Assembly (NCBI GenBank): GCA_963728965.1
Contig: CAVSMH010000002.1
Span: 248,001 to 312,000 of the forward strand
Origin: DASQZT01 sp963728965
GTDB taxonomy: Bacteria; Acidobacteriota; Terriglobia; Bryobacterales; Bryobacteraceae
DNA length: 64,000 nt
Direction: 5' to 3'
Made by a program: the position numbers and the translations under genes. A model generated the notes under the pieces. The model worked only from the letters and a program-made list of their open reading frames with translations, was not told the DNA's origin and did not search any database. Within the stretch, counting starts at the first letter, position 1. Each line of letters starts with the position of its first letter. Shown piece by piece: positions 26,083 to 33,892 of this stretch.

Positions 26083-27272
26083 AGGGGCCGCATTCTCGAC
26101 AGATTCAAAACTATGCCTGCCATGGTCTGGCTTTGAAGAACTATTTCCAGCAACCCGGCGATGGTCGTACCCAGCCACACATTCCCGCGACGGACATCGT
26201 GTGGGCCGTGGTGATGAGCCGGATCCTGCGAATCACCAGCTTTTTGCGCCTGGAGTGGTTAGTCCACTCCGCAGCACGAATTGGGTTAGGCGTGAGAGCG
26301 GCCTTCGGCGATGATGCCTTGGCCTACTGCACCGAACGTATGAACCCCGAGTCGACGCGACTGGCTCTAGCGGCAGCACTGCACCAGGCCAAACGGAACA
26401 AGGCCTTCGAGAATAGCCGCTTTATCGGTCTGGCTCTGGACGGCACCGGCGCAGGCCGCACCTATAGGGAACCCTGCTCGTTGTGTGATCCCATCAAGGA
26501 CGCCAAAGGCGAAGTGCACGGTTGCCTGCATCATTTTGTGCTGGTCAGTGTGGTGGGCGCTGGTTTAACGCTGCCGATCGATGTGGAGCCCTATGGGCCA
26601 GGCGACAGCGAGTATGCCGCCGCACAGCGATTGCTGCGGCGCGCCGTAGAGCACCTGGGACCACGCTTCGCCGACTACGTGGTAGGAGACGGCGCTTACG
26701 CCACAGCTCCTTTCTTGCACACCACCGAGGATGTCGGACTACCCGTGGTGGCGCGCCTGAAGGAGAACCTGCCCCTGTTGGCCGCCGACGTACGCGCTCG
26801 CTTTGATGGTCAGCCGCCCCAAGCCGTGTTCCAGGAGGGCAATGACCGAGTCGAGGTCTGGGACGCTGATGACTTCGCCCCTTGGGAAACCCTCCACTGG
26901 CCCACCGTGCGCGTGCTGCGCTACCACCAACACAAGCGCGATGGCACGGTGGTCCAAGCCGAATGGCTGACCAACTTCACCGTCGCCAAACTGGGCAGCC
27001 TGAGTTTCTATCGCATGGCCAAGAGCCGTTGGGAGATCGAGAATAGGGGTTTCAACGACGGCAAGAACCGTTATGGCATGGAGCACATCTGCCACCATGA
27101 GCCCAACAGCATCCTGATCGTATGGCTGCTGATCGCACTGGCCCTGGTGATCGAACGCCTCTATCGGTTGCGTTATCTGCATCGCGGCGACCACGGCGTT
27201 CGCTCCGCCATGCAGTTGCATGATTATCTCTGGTTGACCCTCGGAGGCCGCAACCCGCCCGACACCGGTTGA
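26079..27272 (+). CDS. IS4-like DDE transposase
   Basis: This transposase has the DDE pattern LALDGTG (first D), YVVGDGAYAT (second D) and RWEIENRGFNDGKN (the E-containing region of IS4-type enzymes), followed by a long hydrophobic helix and an RLYRLRYLHRG tail. The most downstream start is TTG 26133, but the frame is open and protein-like back to about 25989, including RQIQNYACHGLALKNYF. The likely start therefore lies at or before the DUF6788 stop (for example CTG 26079) or is reached by a -1 frameshift. The start given is provisional; the frame is otherwise intact. Confidence 0.75.
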   Translation: MKGPHSRQIQNYACHGLALKNYFQQPGDGRTQPHIPATDIVWAVVMSRILRITSFLRLEWLVHSAARIGLGVRAAFGDDALAYCTERMNPESTRLALAAALHQAKRNKAFENSRFIGLALDGTGAGRTYREPCSLCDPIKDAKGEVHGCLHHFVLVSVVGAGLTLPIDVEPYGPGDSEYAAAQRLLRRAVEHLGPRFADYVVGDGAYATAPFLHTTEDVGLPVVARLKENLPLLAADVRARFDGQPPQAVFQEGNDRVEVWDADDFAPWETLHWPTVRVLRYHQHKRDGTVVQAEWLTNFTVAKLGSLSFYRMAKSRWEIENRGFNDGKNRYGMEHICHHEPNSILIVWLLIALALVIERLYRLRYLHRGDHGVRSAMQLHDYLWLTLGGRNPPDTG

Positions 27273-27499
27273 AACCGACGCCGTGCGGACGGCTGGCAGC
27301 ACTCCGTTGCTCTTTGACAACTCGATCGCTTTGCCGTGGAGTCATCCCGCCCAGAGGCCCGCCGTCGGTCGAAGGTCCCCAGAAACCCCCTGCCTCCCCA
27401 ACTCAAACCCACTCCACAGCGCCGGACCCCTGCTTCGCAACACTTCCGAAACGGCTGGCTGGTGATTTCGGTTGAGCGCTCTTTGCGGCGATTGTTGTA

Positions 27500-27685
27500 C
27501 ACTTTGAGGGAAGTCGAATTTCCGCTGGTGAACGGGAAGCTGGTGTGAATCCAGCACGGCCCCGCCACTGTCAGCGCGGAGGGCCGATCGAAAGCGCCAC
27601 TGTTCCGGCAACGGGATGGGAAGGCCGATCGGTTCCGATGAGGCGCGAGTCAGGAGACCGGCCAGCGCGACTCCATTTGACAGGC
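27500..27685 (+). promoter_or_regulatory. Cobalamin (adenosylcobalamin-type) riboswitch
   Basis: The leader contains the B12-box core in order: GGGAAGCTGGTGTGAATCC, then GCACGGCCCCGCCACTGT, and later GAGTCAGGAGACCGGCC, the conserved 3' element of the aptamer. It ends just before the ribosome-binding site GGGAGGAG of the btuB-like gene, so control is probably at translation initiation: high cobalamin would close the site and lower uptake. The left boundary is estimated. Confidence 0.92.
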
Positions 27686-27705
27686 TCTCGAGGGAGGAGC
27701 CCGGA

Positions 27706-29856
27706 ATGCGACGATATCGTTCAGGCCTGCCAGCCTGCTGTTTTCTTTTTTCCGCCTGCCTGTCGGCCGCCGGGATCGAAGGCCTCGTCCTCGATCCATC
27801 CGGTGCGCCCGTTCCCGGCGCGCAGGTTTCGCTGCTCAGCCGGGTGGCGGTGGTGGCGCAGACCATCACCGGGACGGAGGGACGGTTCTATCTCGATGCT
27901 CCCGAGACGCCGAGTGGGCGGCTGCTGGTGTCCGCTCCCGGTTTCTCGCCGGCCACAGTGGCCCCCGAAGCGGCGGTGATCGTCCGGCTTGCCATCGCGC
28001 CGGTTTCCGACGCCATCGAAGTAGTGGGCTCGGCCATCGCCGTTCCAGCCAGCGAGCAGGGCGGCAGCGTGACCATCGTCTCGCCGCAGGAGGTGCAGCG
28101 GCGTAACGAACCGTTGGCGCTCGATCTGCTGCGCTATGTGCCCGGCATGGCTTTCAACCAGACCGGCTCGACGGGCGGTGTGGCCAGCCTGTTTCTACGG
28201 GGCGGCTACTACAATTTCAACCTGGTGCAGATCGACGGCGTGCCCGTGAACTCGTTCGGCGGGGCCTTCGATTTCGCCCATATCCCCACTGCGGCGCTGG
28301 ACCACATCGAAGTGATTCGCGGCCCGCAATCGGCGGTCTTCGGACCGTATGCCAATAGCGGCGTGATCGACTTCGTCACGCGCCGCCCGGAAGGCGGGCT
28401 GCATCTCGATCTGCTGGCCGAAGGCGGCAACCACTACGAGCGCCGCTTCGCCCTCGGCGGCGCCGGTACGGCGGCGGGGTTCGGCATCGCCGTTTCGGCC
28501 TCGCGGCTCGATACCGATGGCCCGGTCACCAACAGCGACTATCGCAACGAAAACATCCTGCTGAACGTGACCCGCAGACTCGGGCGGCACCGCCTCGCGT
28601 TCCATGGAGATTTCGATTCCAATGAAGTCGGCGAGCCCGGCCCCTGGGGCTCCGATCCCAAAGGCACCTTCCCGGGCATCGACACCATCAGCCGCCTCAA
28701 GAACAACTTCTCGGATTACTACGTTCGCTACCAGGGCGATTTTTCCGAGCGCGTGCGGCAGGAAGTTACCGGCAGCTTTTTCCTGGACAATCTCGGCGGT
28801 CCCAACCCGTTCGGCTACTACTTTAATCAGGACTGGCGGGGACAGGTGGAGGCGCGTACCCTGGTGAGCGCCGGTTCGGGCTACACCGCCGCCTTCGGCG
28901 TGAGCGCCGGGCGGGAAGAAGTGAAGAACGCCTACATCACCGGCGCGGACTTCTCGATGTTCCCGATCCCCCGAACGGATATCGCGGTATATATGGACAA
29001 CCGGTTCGCCTGGGGCGGCCGGCTGTTCCTGAATGCGGGAATCCGGGGCGAGTTCCTGCGCACGCCCGCGCTCGGCGCGTTCGGGTTTGCGGCCAGCCGG
29101 ATCGCCGACGCGAATCCGCGGGTCTCGGCGGCGTACCTGCTCACACCAGGCATGCGCGCCCACGCTTCGTTCGCCACCGGCATCCGCCCGCCCTCGGGCT
29201 TCGACCTGGCCTTCACCGACAACCCGGCGCTGCGCCCCGAGCGTACGCGGAGCTTCGAAGGCGGCATCGAACAGAAGCTCTTTCACAACCGGCTGATGCT
29301 GGACGGCACCTATTTCTACAACCGGTTTCATGACCTGATCGTCACGTTGGGCGGGACGCTGGCATACCTGAGCCGCTACCATTCGGCGAACCTGGCCAAT
29401 TCCCGCGCGGAGGGATTCGAATTCTCGGGCGGCCTGCGGCCGGTGCGGTGGATCTATGTGACCGGCTCCTACAGCCGATTGAAGACCCGCATTCTGTCGC
29501 TCGACGGCTCGACCGGTCTTGTCCCGCTGCCCTTTGCGGTGGGCCAGCCGCTGACACGCCGGGCCGAAAACTCGGGCAGCCTGGTCGCCACCTTCACGCG
29601 GGGCCGAGTGTCGGCCGATGTGACGGGCTATATCCGCGGCCGGGCGCTTTTCGAAGAGCCGGCCTACGGCGCCTCCAACGGATTTTTCTGGGATCCCGGA
29701 TTCGCCAACGTGGGTTTTAACCTGAACTGTGCCTTGCCGCACGGCCTCACCGCCTACGGCAACCTGCGCAACGCCCTCAATCGCCACTACGAAGAGGTCT
29801 TCGGCTTTCCGTCGCCGCTACTGGGTTTCGTGGCAGGCTTGAAGTGGAGGCTCTGA
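27706..29856 (+). CDS. btuB: TonB-dependent cobalamin receptor (BtuB-like)
   Basis: This 716-residue outer-membrane receptor probably binds cobalamin or related corrinoids and imports them with TonB energy. A signal peptide (about 1-23) precedes a carboxypeptidase-regulatory-like domain (about 25-95), a TonB-box-like DAIEVVG (about 104), a plug with LDLLRYVPGMAFNQTG and VEVIRGPQSAVFG-like IEVIRGPQSAVFGPYANSG, and a barrel with the C-terminal NLRNALNRHYEEVFGFP repeat typical of BtuB/CirA receptors. ATG 27706 has a strong GGGAGGAG. The ligand is assigned from the riboswitch and the adenosyltransferase that follows, not from the barrel. It is shorter than, and distinct from, the three giant receptors here. 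Confidence 0.85.
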   Translation: MRRYRSGLPACCFLFSACLSAAGIEGLVLDPSGAPVPGAQVSLLSRVAVVAQTITGTEGRFYLDAPETPSGRLLVSAPGFSPATVAPEAAVIVRLAIAPVSDAIEVVGSAIAVPASEQGGSVTIVSPQEVQRRNEPLALDLLRYVPGMAFNQTGSTGGVASLFLRGGYYNFNLVQIDGVPVNSFGGAFDFAHIPTAALDHIEVIRGPQSAVFGPYANSGVIDFVTRRPEGGLHLDLLAEGGNHYERRFALGGAGTAAGFGIAVSASRLDTDGPVTNSDYRNENILLNVTRRLGRHRLAFHGDFDSNEVGEPGPWGSDPKGTFPGIDTISRLKNNFSDYYVRYQGDFSERVRQEVTGSFFLDNLGGPNPFGYYFNQDWRGQVEARTLVSAGSGYTAAFGVSAGREEVKNAYITGADFSMFPIPRTDIAVYMDNRFAWGGRLFLNAGIRGEFLRTPALGAFGFAASRIADANPRVSAAYLLTPGMRAHASFATGIRPPSGFDLAFTDNPALRPERTRSFEGGIEQKLFHNRLMLDGTYFYNRFHDLIVTLGGTLAYLSRYHSANLANSRAEGFEFSGGLRPVRWIYVTGSYSRLKTRILSLDGSTGLVPLPFAVGQPLTRRAENSGSLVATFTRGRVSADVTGYIRGRALFEEPAYGASNGFFWDPGFANVGFNLNCALPHGLTAYGNLRNALNRHYEEVFGFPSPLLGFVAGLKWRL

Positions 29857-29861
29857 GATCC

Positions 29862-30497
29862 GTGCCCGAACAGCCTTTCGACGAACCCCGCCTGGCCATC
29901 AATCGCGTTTACACGCGCCAGGGCGACCAGGGCGAAACCGCGCTCGCCGGCGGCCAGCGTGTCCCCAAGGACGGCCTGCGCATCGCCGCCTATGGCACGG
30001 CAGACGAATTGAACGCGTTTCTGGGAGCGGCCCGTGCGACGGTGGCGTCGCACCATTCCGCGCACCCGCGCCTGGGAGAGTTGACGGCGATCCTGCTGCG
30101 GGTGCAGCACGAGTTGTTTAACCTCGGCTCCATCCTTGCCACGTTGCCCGAAGACGTCCACCCCAAGCAGGCCCGGGTAACCGAGCGCGAAGTCGCGCAA
30201 CTCGAAACCGAAATGGACCGCATGAACGAGGAACTGCCTGCATTGCGCTCGTTCGTGCTGCCCGGCGGCAGCCGGATGGATGCGGAGCTGCACATCGCGC
30301 GTACCGTGTGCCGGCGGGCGGAGCGGGCGCTGGTGGCGCTGGCGCGGCTCGAGCCCGTTTCGCCCGAAACGCTGCGCTACCTGAACCGGCTGGGAGACGC
30401 GTTGTTCGTCTGGAGCCGCTGGGCCAGCCACGTGACTGGCGCGCCCGAGACTTTATGGGAACCCAACCGGTCCGCTTCCGGCCTGGGTGAGAGATAA
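29862..30497 (+). CDS. ATP:cob(I)alamin adenosyltransferase, PduO type
   Basis: This 211-residue cytoplasmic enzyme transfers the adenosyl group from ATP to cob(I)alamin, making adenosylcobalamin. Family motifs are VYTRQGDQGETAL (the ATP P-loop-like N-terminus), YGTADELNAFLGAAR, FVLPGGSRMDAELHIARTVC with the RRAER helix, and YLNRLGDALFVWSRW. GTG 29862 is preferred since GGAGG sits 11 bases upstream; GTG 29844 would overlap the receptor end. Its position in the B12-riboswitch operon and the mutase elsewhere in the window fit local cofactor production. Confidence 0.93.
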   Translation: MPEQPFDEPRLAINRVYTRQGDQGETALAGGQRVPKDGLRIAAYGTADELNAFLGAARATVASHHSAHPRLGELTAILLRVQHELFNLGSILATLPEDVHPKQARVTEREVAQLETEMDRMNEELPALRSFVLPGGSRMDAELHIARTVCRRAERALVALARLEPVSPETLRYLNRLGDALFVWSRWASHVTGAPETLWEPNRSASGLGER

Positions 30498-30518
30498 TCA
30501 GGAAACGAGGAGAAATCC

Positions 30519-31046
30519 ATGCAGAAGAGTACGGCTCGACCCCTGGCCATCGGCCTCTTGTTGCTGGGCGCCTTGATTCGCGTGACGCAGCATTGGAATT
30601 TCGCCCCGGTGGGCGCTCTCAGCCTGTTCGCCGGCGCGCGCCTGCGCGGCTGGAAAGCCTGGGCGCTGCCGCTGGCCCTAATGGCGCTTACCGACCCGCT
30701 GGTGGGGGGCTACTCCGCGGCCACCCCGCTGGTGTACGCCAGTTTTCTAATCAGCGTGTGGATTGGCACGCACCTGCGCACCACGGAAAACCCACTGTGG
30801 ATCGGGGCGGCGGCGCTCACCGGCGGCATCCAGTTTTTCCTGATCACGAATTTCGCGTGGCTGAGCGCCGGTAACCTGTATCCGCACACCCTGGCCGGGG
30901 TGATCGAGTGCTACACCGCCGGTGTGCCGTTCTTCTGGCGGACGCTGGCATCGGACGTGTTCTACTCGGGCGTCCTCTTCGGCCTGCATGCCTGGCTGAG
31001 CCGCAAGGTAGCCCACGCCGAAAGCGTGGCCGCCCAATTGGCCTGA
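30519..31046 (+). CDS. DUF6580-family small membrane protein, candidate cobalamin-related transporter
   Basis: This 175-residue protein is almost entirely hydrophobic, with about five to six transmembrane helices and short loops. The N-terminus (LLLGALIRVTQHWNFAPVGALSLFAGARL) matches the pattern of DUF6580, annotated in databases only as putative transport protein. It starts 21 bases after the adenosyltransferase stop with GAGGAG, so it is the third gene of the riboswitch operon. Size and topology resemble substrate-binding S components of ECF transporters and the solitary B12 importer BtuM. No BtuC, BtuD or BtuF gene is nearby. A role in moving cobalamin or a precursor across the inner membrane is therefore a reasonable inference, not a known fact. 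Confidence 0.7.
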   Translation: MQKSTARPLAIGLLLLGALIRVTQHWNFAPVGALSLFAGARLRGWKAWALPLALMALTDPLVGGYSAATPLVYASFLISVWIGTHLRTTENPLWIGAAALTGGIQFFLITNFAWLSAGNLYPHTLAGVIECYTAGVPFFWRTLASDVFYSGVLFGLHAWLSRKVAHAESVAAQLA

Positions 31047-31161
31047 GAGTCGCACGCACTACCCGCGGCCTTGGCGCCGTATGGGCACCGCCCGCCGCCG
31101 CCCGGCGCTGCGGGTTTTGCCGGCCCGGCGCCCTGTGTGCGTCTGCTAAGCTAATCCATTG

Positions 31162-31641
31162 ATGACAGTTGATGAGATCCGTGAGTTGATCCAGCTCGCG
31201 ACCGAAACCGGCATAGCGGAACTCGAAGTGCAGCGCGGCGACGACCGGGTCCGCATTCGGCGCACCTCGCCGTACAGCCCTCAGGAGATCGTCCTGGCTT
31301 CGGCGGGCCAGGTTCCGGTGGCCGCACCGGCGGGCGCCCCGCCCATTCCGGCCTTGGAATCTCCCAAAGAGAAGGAACGGGAGAAGCCTGCGGATCCCAA
31401 CCTCATCCTCGTCAAATCCCCCATCGTCGGCACGTTCTACGAGGGTCCCTCCCCCGGCGCCGCCGCCTTCGTTCGTGTGGGCGAGCGCATCCAGCCGGGC
31501 AAGGTGCTGTGCATCATCGAGTCGATGAAACTCATGAACGAGATCGAATCGGAAACCTCTGGGATTTTAGAAAGCAAGCTCGTCATGAACGGCCAGCCCG
31601 TGGAGTACGGGGAGGCACTGTTTGCCATCCGCGCGGTTTGA
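31162..31641 (+). CDS. accB: Acetyl-CoA carboxylase biotin carboxyl carrier protein
   Basis: This 159-residue carrier subunit holds the biotin that shuttles carboxyl groups in the first step of fatty-acid synthesis. An N-terminal helical part (to about 45), a Pro/Ala linker (about 50-80) and a C-terminal biotinyl domain with SPIVGTFYEGPSP and the biotin lysine K123 in ESMKLMNE are present. The sequence has ESMKL where EAMKM is commonest, an accepted variant. Start ATG 31162; a TTG immediately before it is also possible. accC overlaps its 3' end. Confidence 0.95.
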   Translation: MTVDEIRELIQLATETGIAELEVQRGDDRVRIRRTSPYSPQEIVLASAGQVPVAAPAGAPPIPALESPKEKEREKPADPNLILVKSPIVGTFYEGPSPGAAAFVRVGERIQPGKVLCIIESMKLMNEIESETSGILESKLVMNGQPVEYGEALFAIRAV

Positions 31642-32974
31642 GAAGATCCTCATCGCCAACCGAGGTGAGATTGCCGTCCGCATTATCAGCGCGTGCAAGG
31701 AACTGGGAATTCGCACGGTGGCGGTCTACTCGGAGGCCGATCGTTACAGCTCGCACGTGCGCTTCGCCGACCAGGCGATCTGCATCGGTCCGGCCAAGAG
31801 CGCGCGCAGCTATCTGGACGTTCCTTCGATCATCAGCGCCGCCGAAATCACTGATGTGGACGCGATCCATCCGGGCTACGGTTTCCTCAGCGAAAACGCC
31901 GCATTCGCGGAGGTCTGCGAAACGTCGGGCATCCGTTTCATTGGACCGAAGCCGGACGTGATCCGGTTGATGGGGGTGAAGGAGCGCGCGCGCTCCTTCA
32001 TGCGCGAGATGGGCGTGCCCGTGCTGCCCGGTTCCCCCGGCGTTCTGAAGACGCCCGAGGAGGCCTTGGAACTGGCGGCGCAGATCGGTTACCCGGTGAT
32101 TCTGAAAGCCTCCGCGGGAGGCGGCGGGCGGGGCATGCGGGTGGTGACGAAGCCCGACGAGCTGCCCATGCACTTCGTCCAGGCGCAACAGGAAGCCGGC
32201 GCCGCGTTCAACTCCGCGGATGTGTACCTGGAGAAGTACATCGCCGCGCCGCGCCATATCGAGTTCCAGATTCTGGCCGACGAGCACGGCAACGTGGAGA
32301 TCCTGGGCGAGCGCGAATGCAGCATTCAACGCCGGCACCAGAAGCTTCTGGAAGAGTCTCCGTCGCCGGCCGTGAGCGACGAGCTGCGCGCACGCATCTC
32401 CGCGGTGCTTCGCCAGGCGATTTCGGCCGCCGGATACACCAGTGCCGGGACGGTGGAGTTTCTGATGGACGAGCACGGAGAGCTGTCCTTTATCGAGGTC
32501 AATGCGCGGGTGCAGGTGGAGCATCCCGTGACGGAATTTGTCACCGGCATTGACATCGTGAAGAGTCAGATCCGCATTGCTCAGGGCGAGAGTCTGCCCG
32601 ACATTCTGCGCGGCCCGGTGCAGTTGCGCGGCCACGCCATCGAATGCCGGATCAACGCCGAGAACCCCGATACGTTCGTGCCGTCGCCGGGGAGGATCAC
32701 CGGTTTCCATCTGCCGGGCGGCATCGGCGTGCGGGTGGATACGTGGGCCTATACGGATTGCGTCATCCCGCCGTTTTACGATTCGCTGGTCGCCAAACTG
32801 ATTGCCTACGGAAACGACCGCACGGAGGCCATTGCGCGCATGCGGCGCGCCCTGGGCATGTTCATCGTGGAGGGGATTTACACCACCATCCCACTGCACC
32901 AGCGCATTCTGGCCGACGCCGATTTTCAGGCGGGTCGCTTCGACACCAATTTCATCAAGCGGTATGGAAAGTAG
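31622..32974 (+). CDS. accC: Acetyl-CoA carboxylase, biotin carboxylase subunit
   Basis: This 450-residue ATP-grasp enzyme carboxylates biotin on AccB. It has KILIANRGEIAVRI, the glycine-rich ATP loop KASAGGGGRGMRVV, HIEFQILADEHGNV, ERECSIQRRHQKLLEESPS, FIEVNARVQVEHPVTEF and CRINAENP. The start is TTG 31622, inside accB; it is supported by a very good GGGGAGG (31609-31615) 6 bases upstream and by the absence of ATG or GTG before the conserved KILIANRG. The overlap of 20 bases indicates translational coupling with accB. Confidence 0.96.
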   Translation: MPSARFEKILIANRGEIAVRIISACKELGIRTVAVYSEADRYSSHVRFADQAICIGPAKSARSYLDVPSIISAAEITDVDAIHPGYGFLSENAAFAEVCETSGIRFIGPKPDVIRLMGVKERARSFMREMGVPVLPGSPGVLKTPEEALELAAQIGYPVILKASAGGGGRGMRVVTKPDELPMHFVQAQQEAGAAFNSADVYLEKYIAAPRHIEFQILADEHGNVEILGERECSIQRRHQKLLEESPSPAVSDELRARISAVLRQAISAAGYTSAGTVEFLMDEHGELSFIEVNARVQVEHPVTEFVTGIDIVKSQIRIAQGESLPDILRGPVQLRGHAIECRINAENPDTFVPSPGRITGFHLPGGIGVRVDTWAYTDCVIPPFYDSLVAKLIAYGNDRTEAIARMRRALGMFIVEGIYTTIPLHQRILADADFQAGRFDTNFIKRYGK

Positions 32975-32986
32975 GAAATCGGATCT

Positions 32987-33787
32987 CTACCAGGGGATGC
33001 CGCGCCGAGTGAAAGGTCCGCTCTTCTTGCTGTCCGGCGCCGGCGCCGGCGCGGGCACGCCTCGCGGGGGCTGGTAGTTCCCGAAGTTGAGATCGCTTTC
33101 GCTGAAGCTCAAGCGGCGGTCGAGAACCATTTCCACCGTGCTTCCGCGGGTTAGGACGGCGTCGGGACCACGCGTGGCCAGTACGGCGATCAATCCGGCG
33201 GCGGCGCCTGCCGCCGCGCCGATGCCTACCCCCATCATGGTATGGCCGGCGGCGCTGCCGGCGATGGCGCCGACCGAAGTGCCCGCGCCAGCGGTCTCCC
33301 CGATGGTGCGCGCGTCACCCACCTTGTTGCCATCGCTGGTAACTTTGCCTTCGGACCGGTCCAACTCGCCGGGGTTGGTTCCATCCATGCCGCCGATGCG
33401 TCCCCGAAAATCGCGCGTCACGCCGTTGGGCAGGGTGAGTGAATCGAAGCGGATGTACAACTCGCCGCGTCCTTTGGCGCGGCCCGGGCGCTTGATCTGG
33501 GTTACGGTGCCGCACACGTAGCTGCCCACCGGAATAACGATCCGGCCGCCCGAGAGGATGGGAAACGCGGTTTCCAGGTAGACCCGGTCGCCTTCGATGG
33601 AGTGTTTGGTGCTAATGCTGTTGATGAGGCTCAGCGGCACCTTGGTTCCGGCATCCACGGTGAACTCGCCTGGCTTGGGCGCTTCCGGCCGGGGCGCGAT
33701 ATTCCCTGCCGGTCCGGGCGCAACCTCCTGCGCCAGAAGCCCACCGGCCGCCAACAACCCTGCCGCCATCCACCGCCCGAGAAACAT
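32987..33787 (-). CDS. Secreted VirB10/TrbI-like barrel protein with glycine-zipper segment
   Basis: This 266-residue protein has a signal peptide (about 1-19, ending LLAQ) and a central beta domain (VDAGTKVPLSLINSISTK, GRIVIPVGSYVCGTVTQI, GELYIRFDSLTLPNG) that recalls the C-terminal barrel of VirB10/TrbI. A Gly/Ala-rich hydrophobic segment follows (about 168-205: VGAIAGSAAGHTMMGVG, then IGAAAGAAAGLIAVL), a glycine zipper that could insert in a membrane, then RGSTVEMVLDRRL. No secretion-system genes are nearby, so it is probably a stand-alone envelope protein. ATG 33787 has AAGGAG. Function unknown. Confidence 0.6.
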   Translation of the reverse strand: MFLGRWMAAGLLAAGGLLAQEVAPGPAGNIAPRPEAPKPGEFTVDAGTKVPLSLINSISTKHSIEGDRVYLETAFPILSGGRIVIPVGSYVCGTVTQIKRPGRAKGRGELYIRFDSLTLPNGVTRDFRGRIGGMDGTNPGELDRSEGKVTSDGNKVGDARTIGETAGAGTSVGAIAGSAAGHTMMGVGIGAAAGAAAGLIAVLATRGPDAVLTRGSTVEMVLDRRLSFSESDLNFGNYQPPRGVPAPAPAPDSKKSGPFTRRGIPW

Positions 33788-33892
33788 CCGTGCTCCTTAT
33801 TACACCGATTTTAGCCTACCGCGCCCGAGCTGTGACGCAGGACCCATGCTCCAGAAGGGACGCGGCGCAGCCGCACAAAGTTGCACCGGTGT

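Larger units (their letters stand above)
25639..27478 (+). mobile_element. IS4-like two-gene insertion element (DUF6788 partner plus DDE transposase)
   Basis: Two adjoining genes are bounded by imperfect inverted ends: 25639-25669 versus the complement of 27448-27478, matching 10 of the outer 12 bases and the inner CGTTTC at identical spacing. That gives an element of about 1.84 kb. I saw no target duplication, so the exact ends are provisional. It separates an ADOP remnant on the left from the cobalamin riboswitch on the right. Confidence 0.6.

Noticed and set aside
27472..27500. Possible hybrid promoter (TTGAGC at the IS end with TTGTAC)
   Set aside because: The -10 match is only two of six bases; too weak to list as a feature.
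30764..30780. TGGCACG followed by TGCG, resembling a sigma-54 promoter
   Set aside because: Spacing between GG and GC is one base short and the site lies inside the DUF6580 gene.
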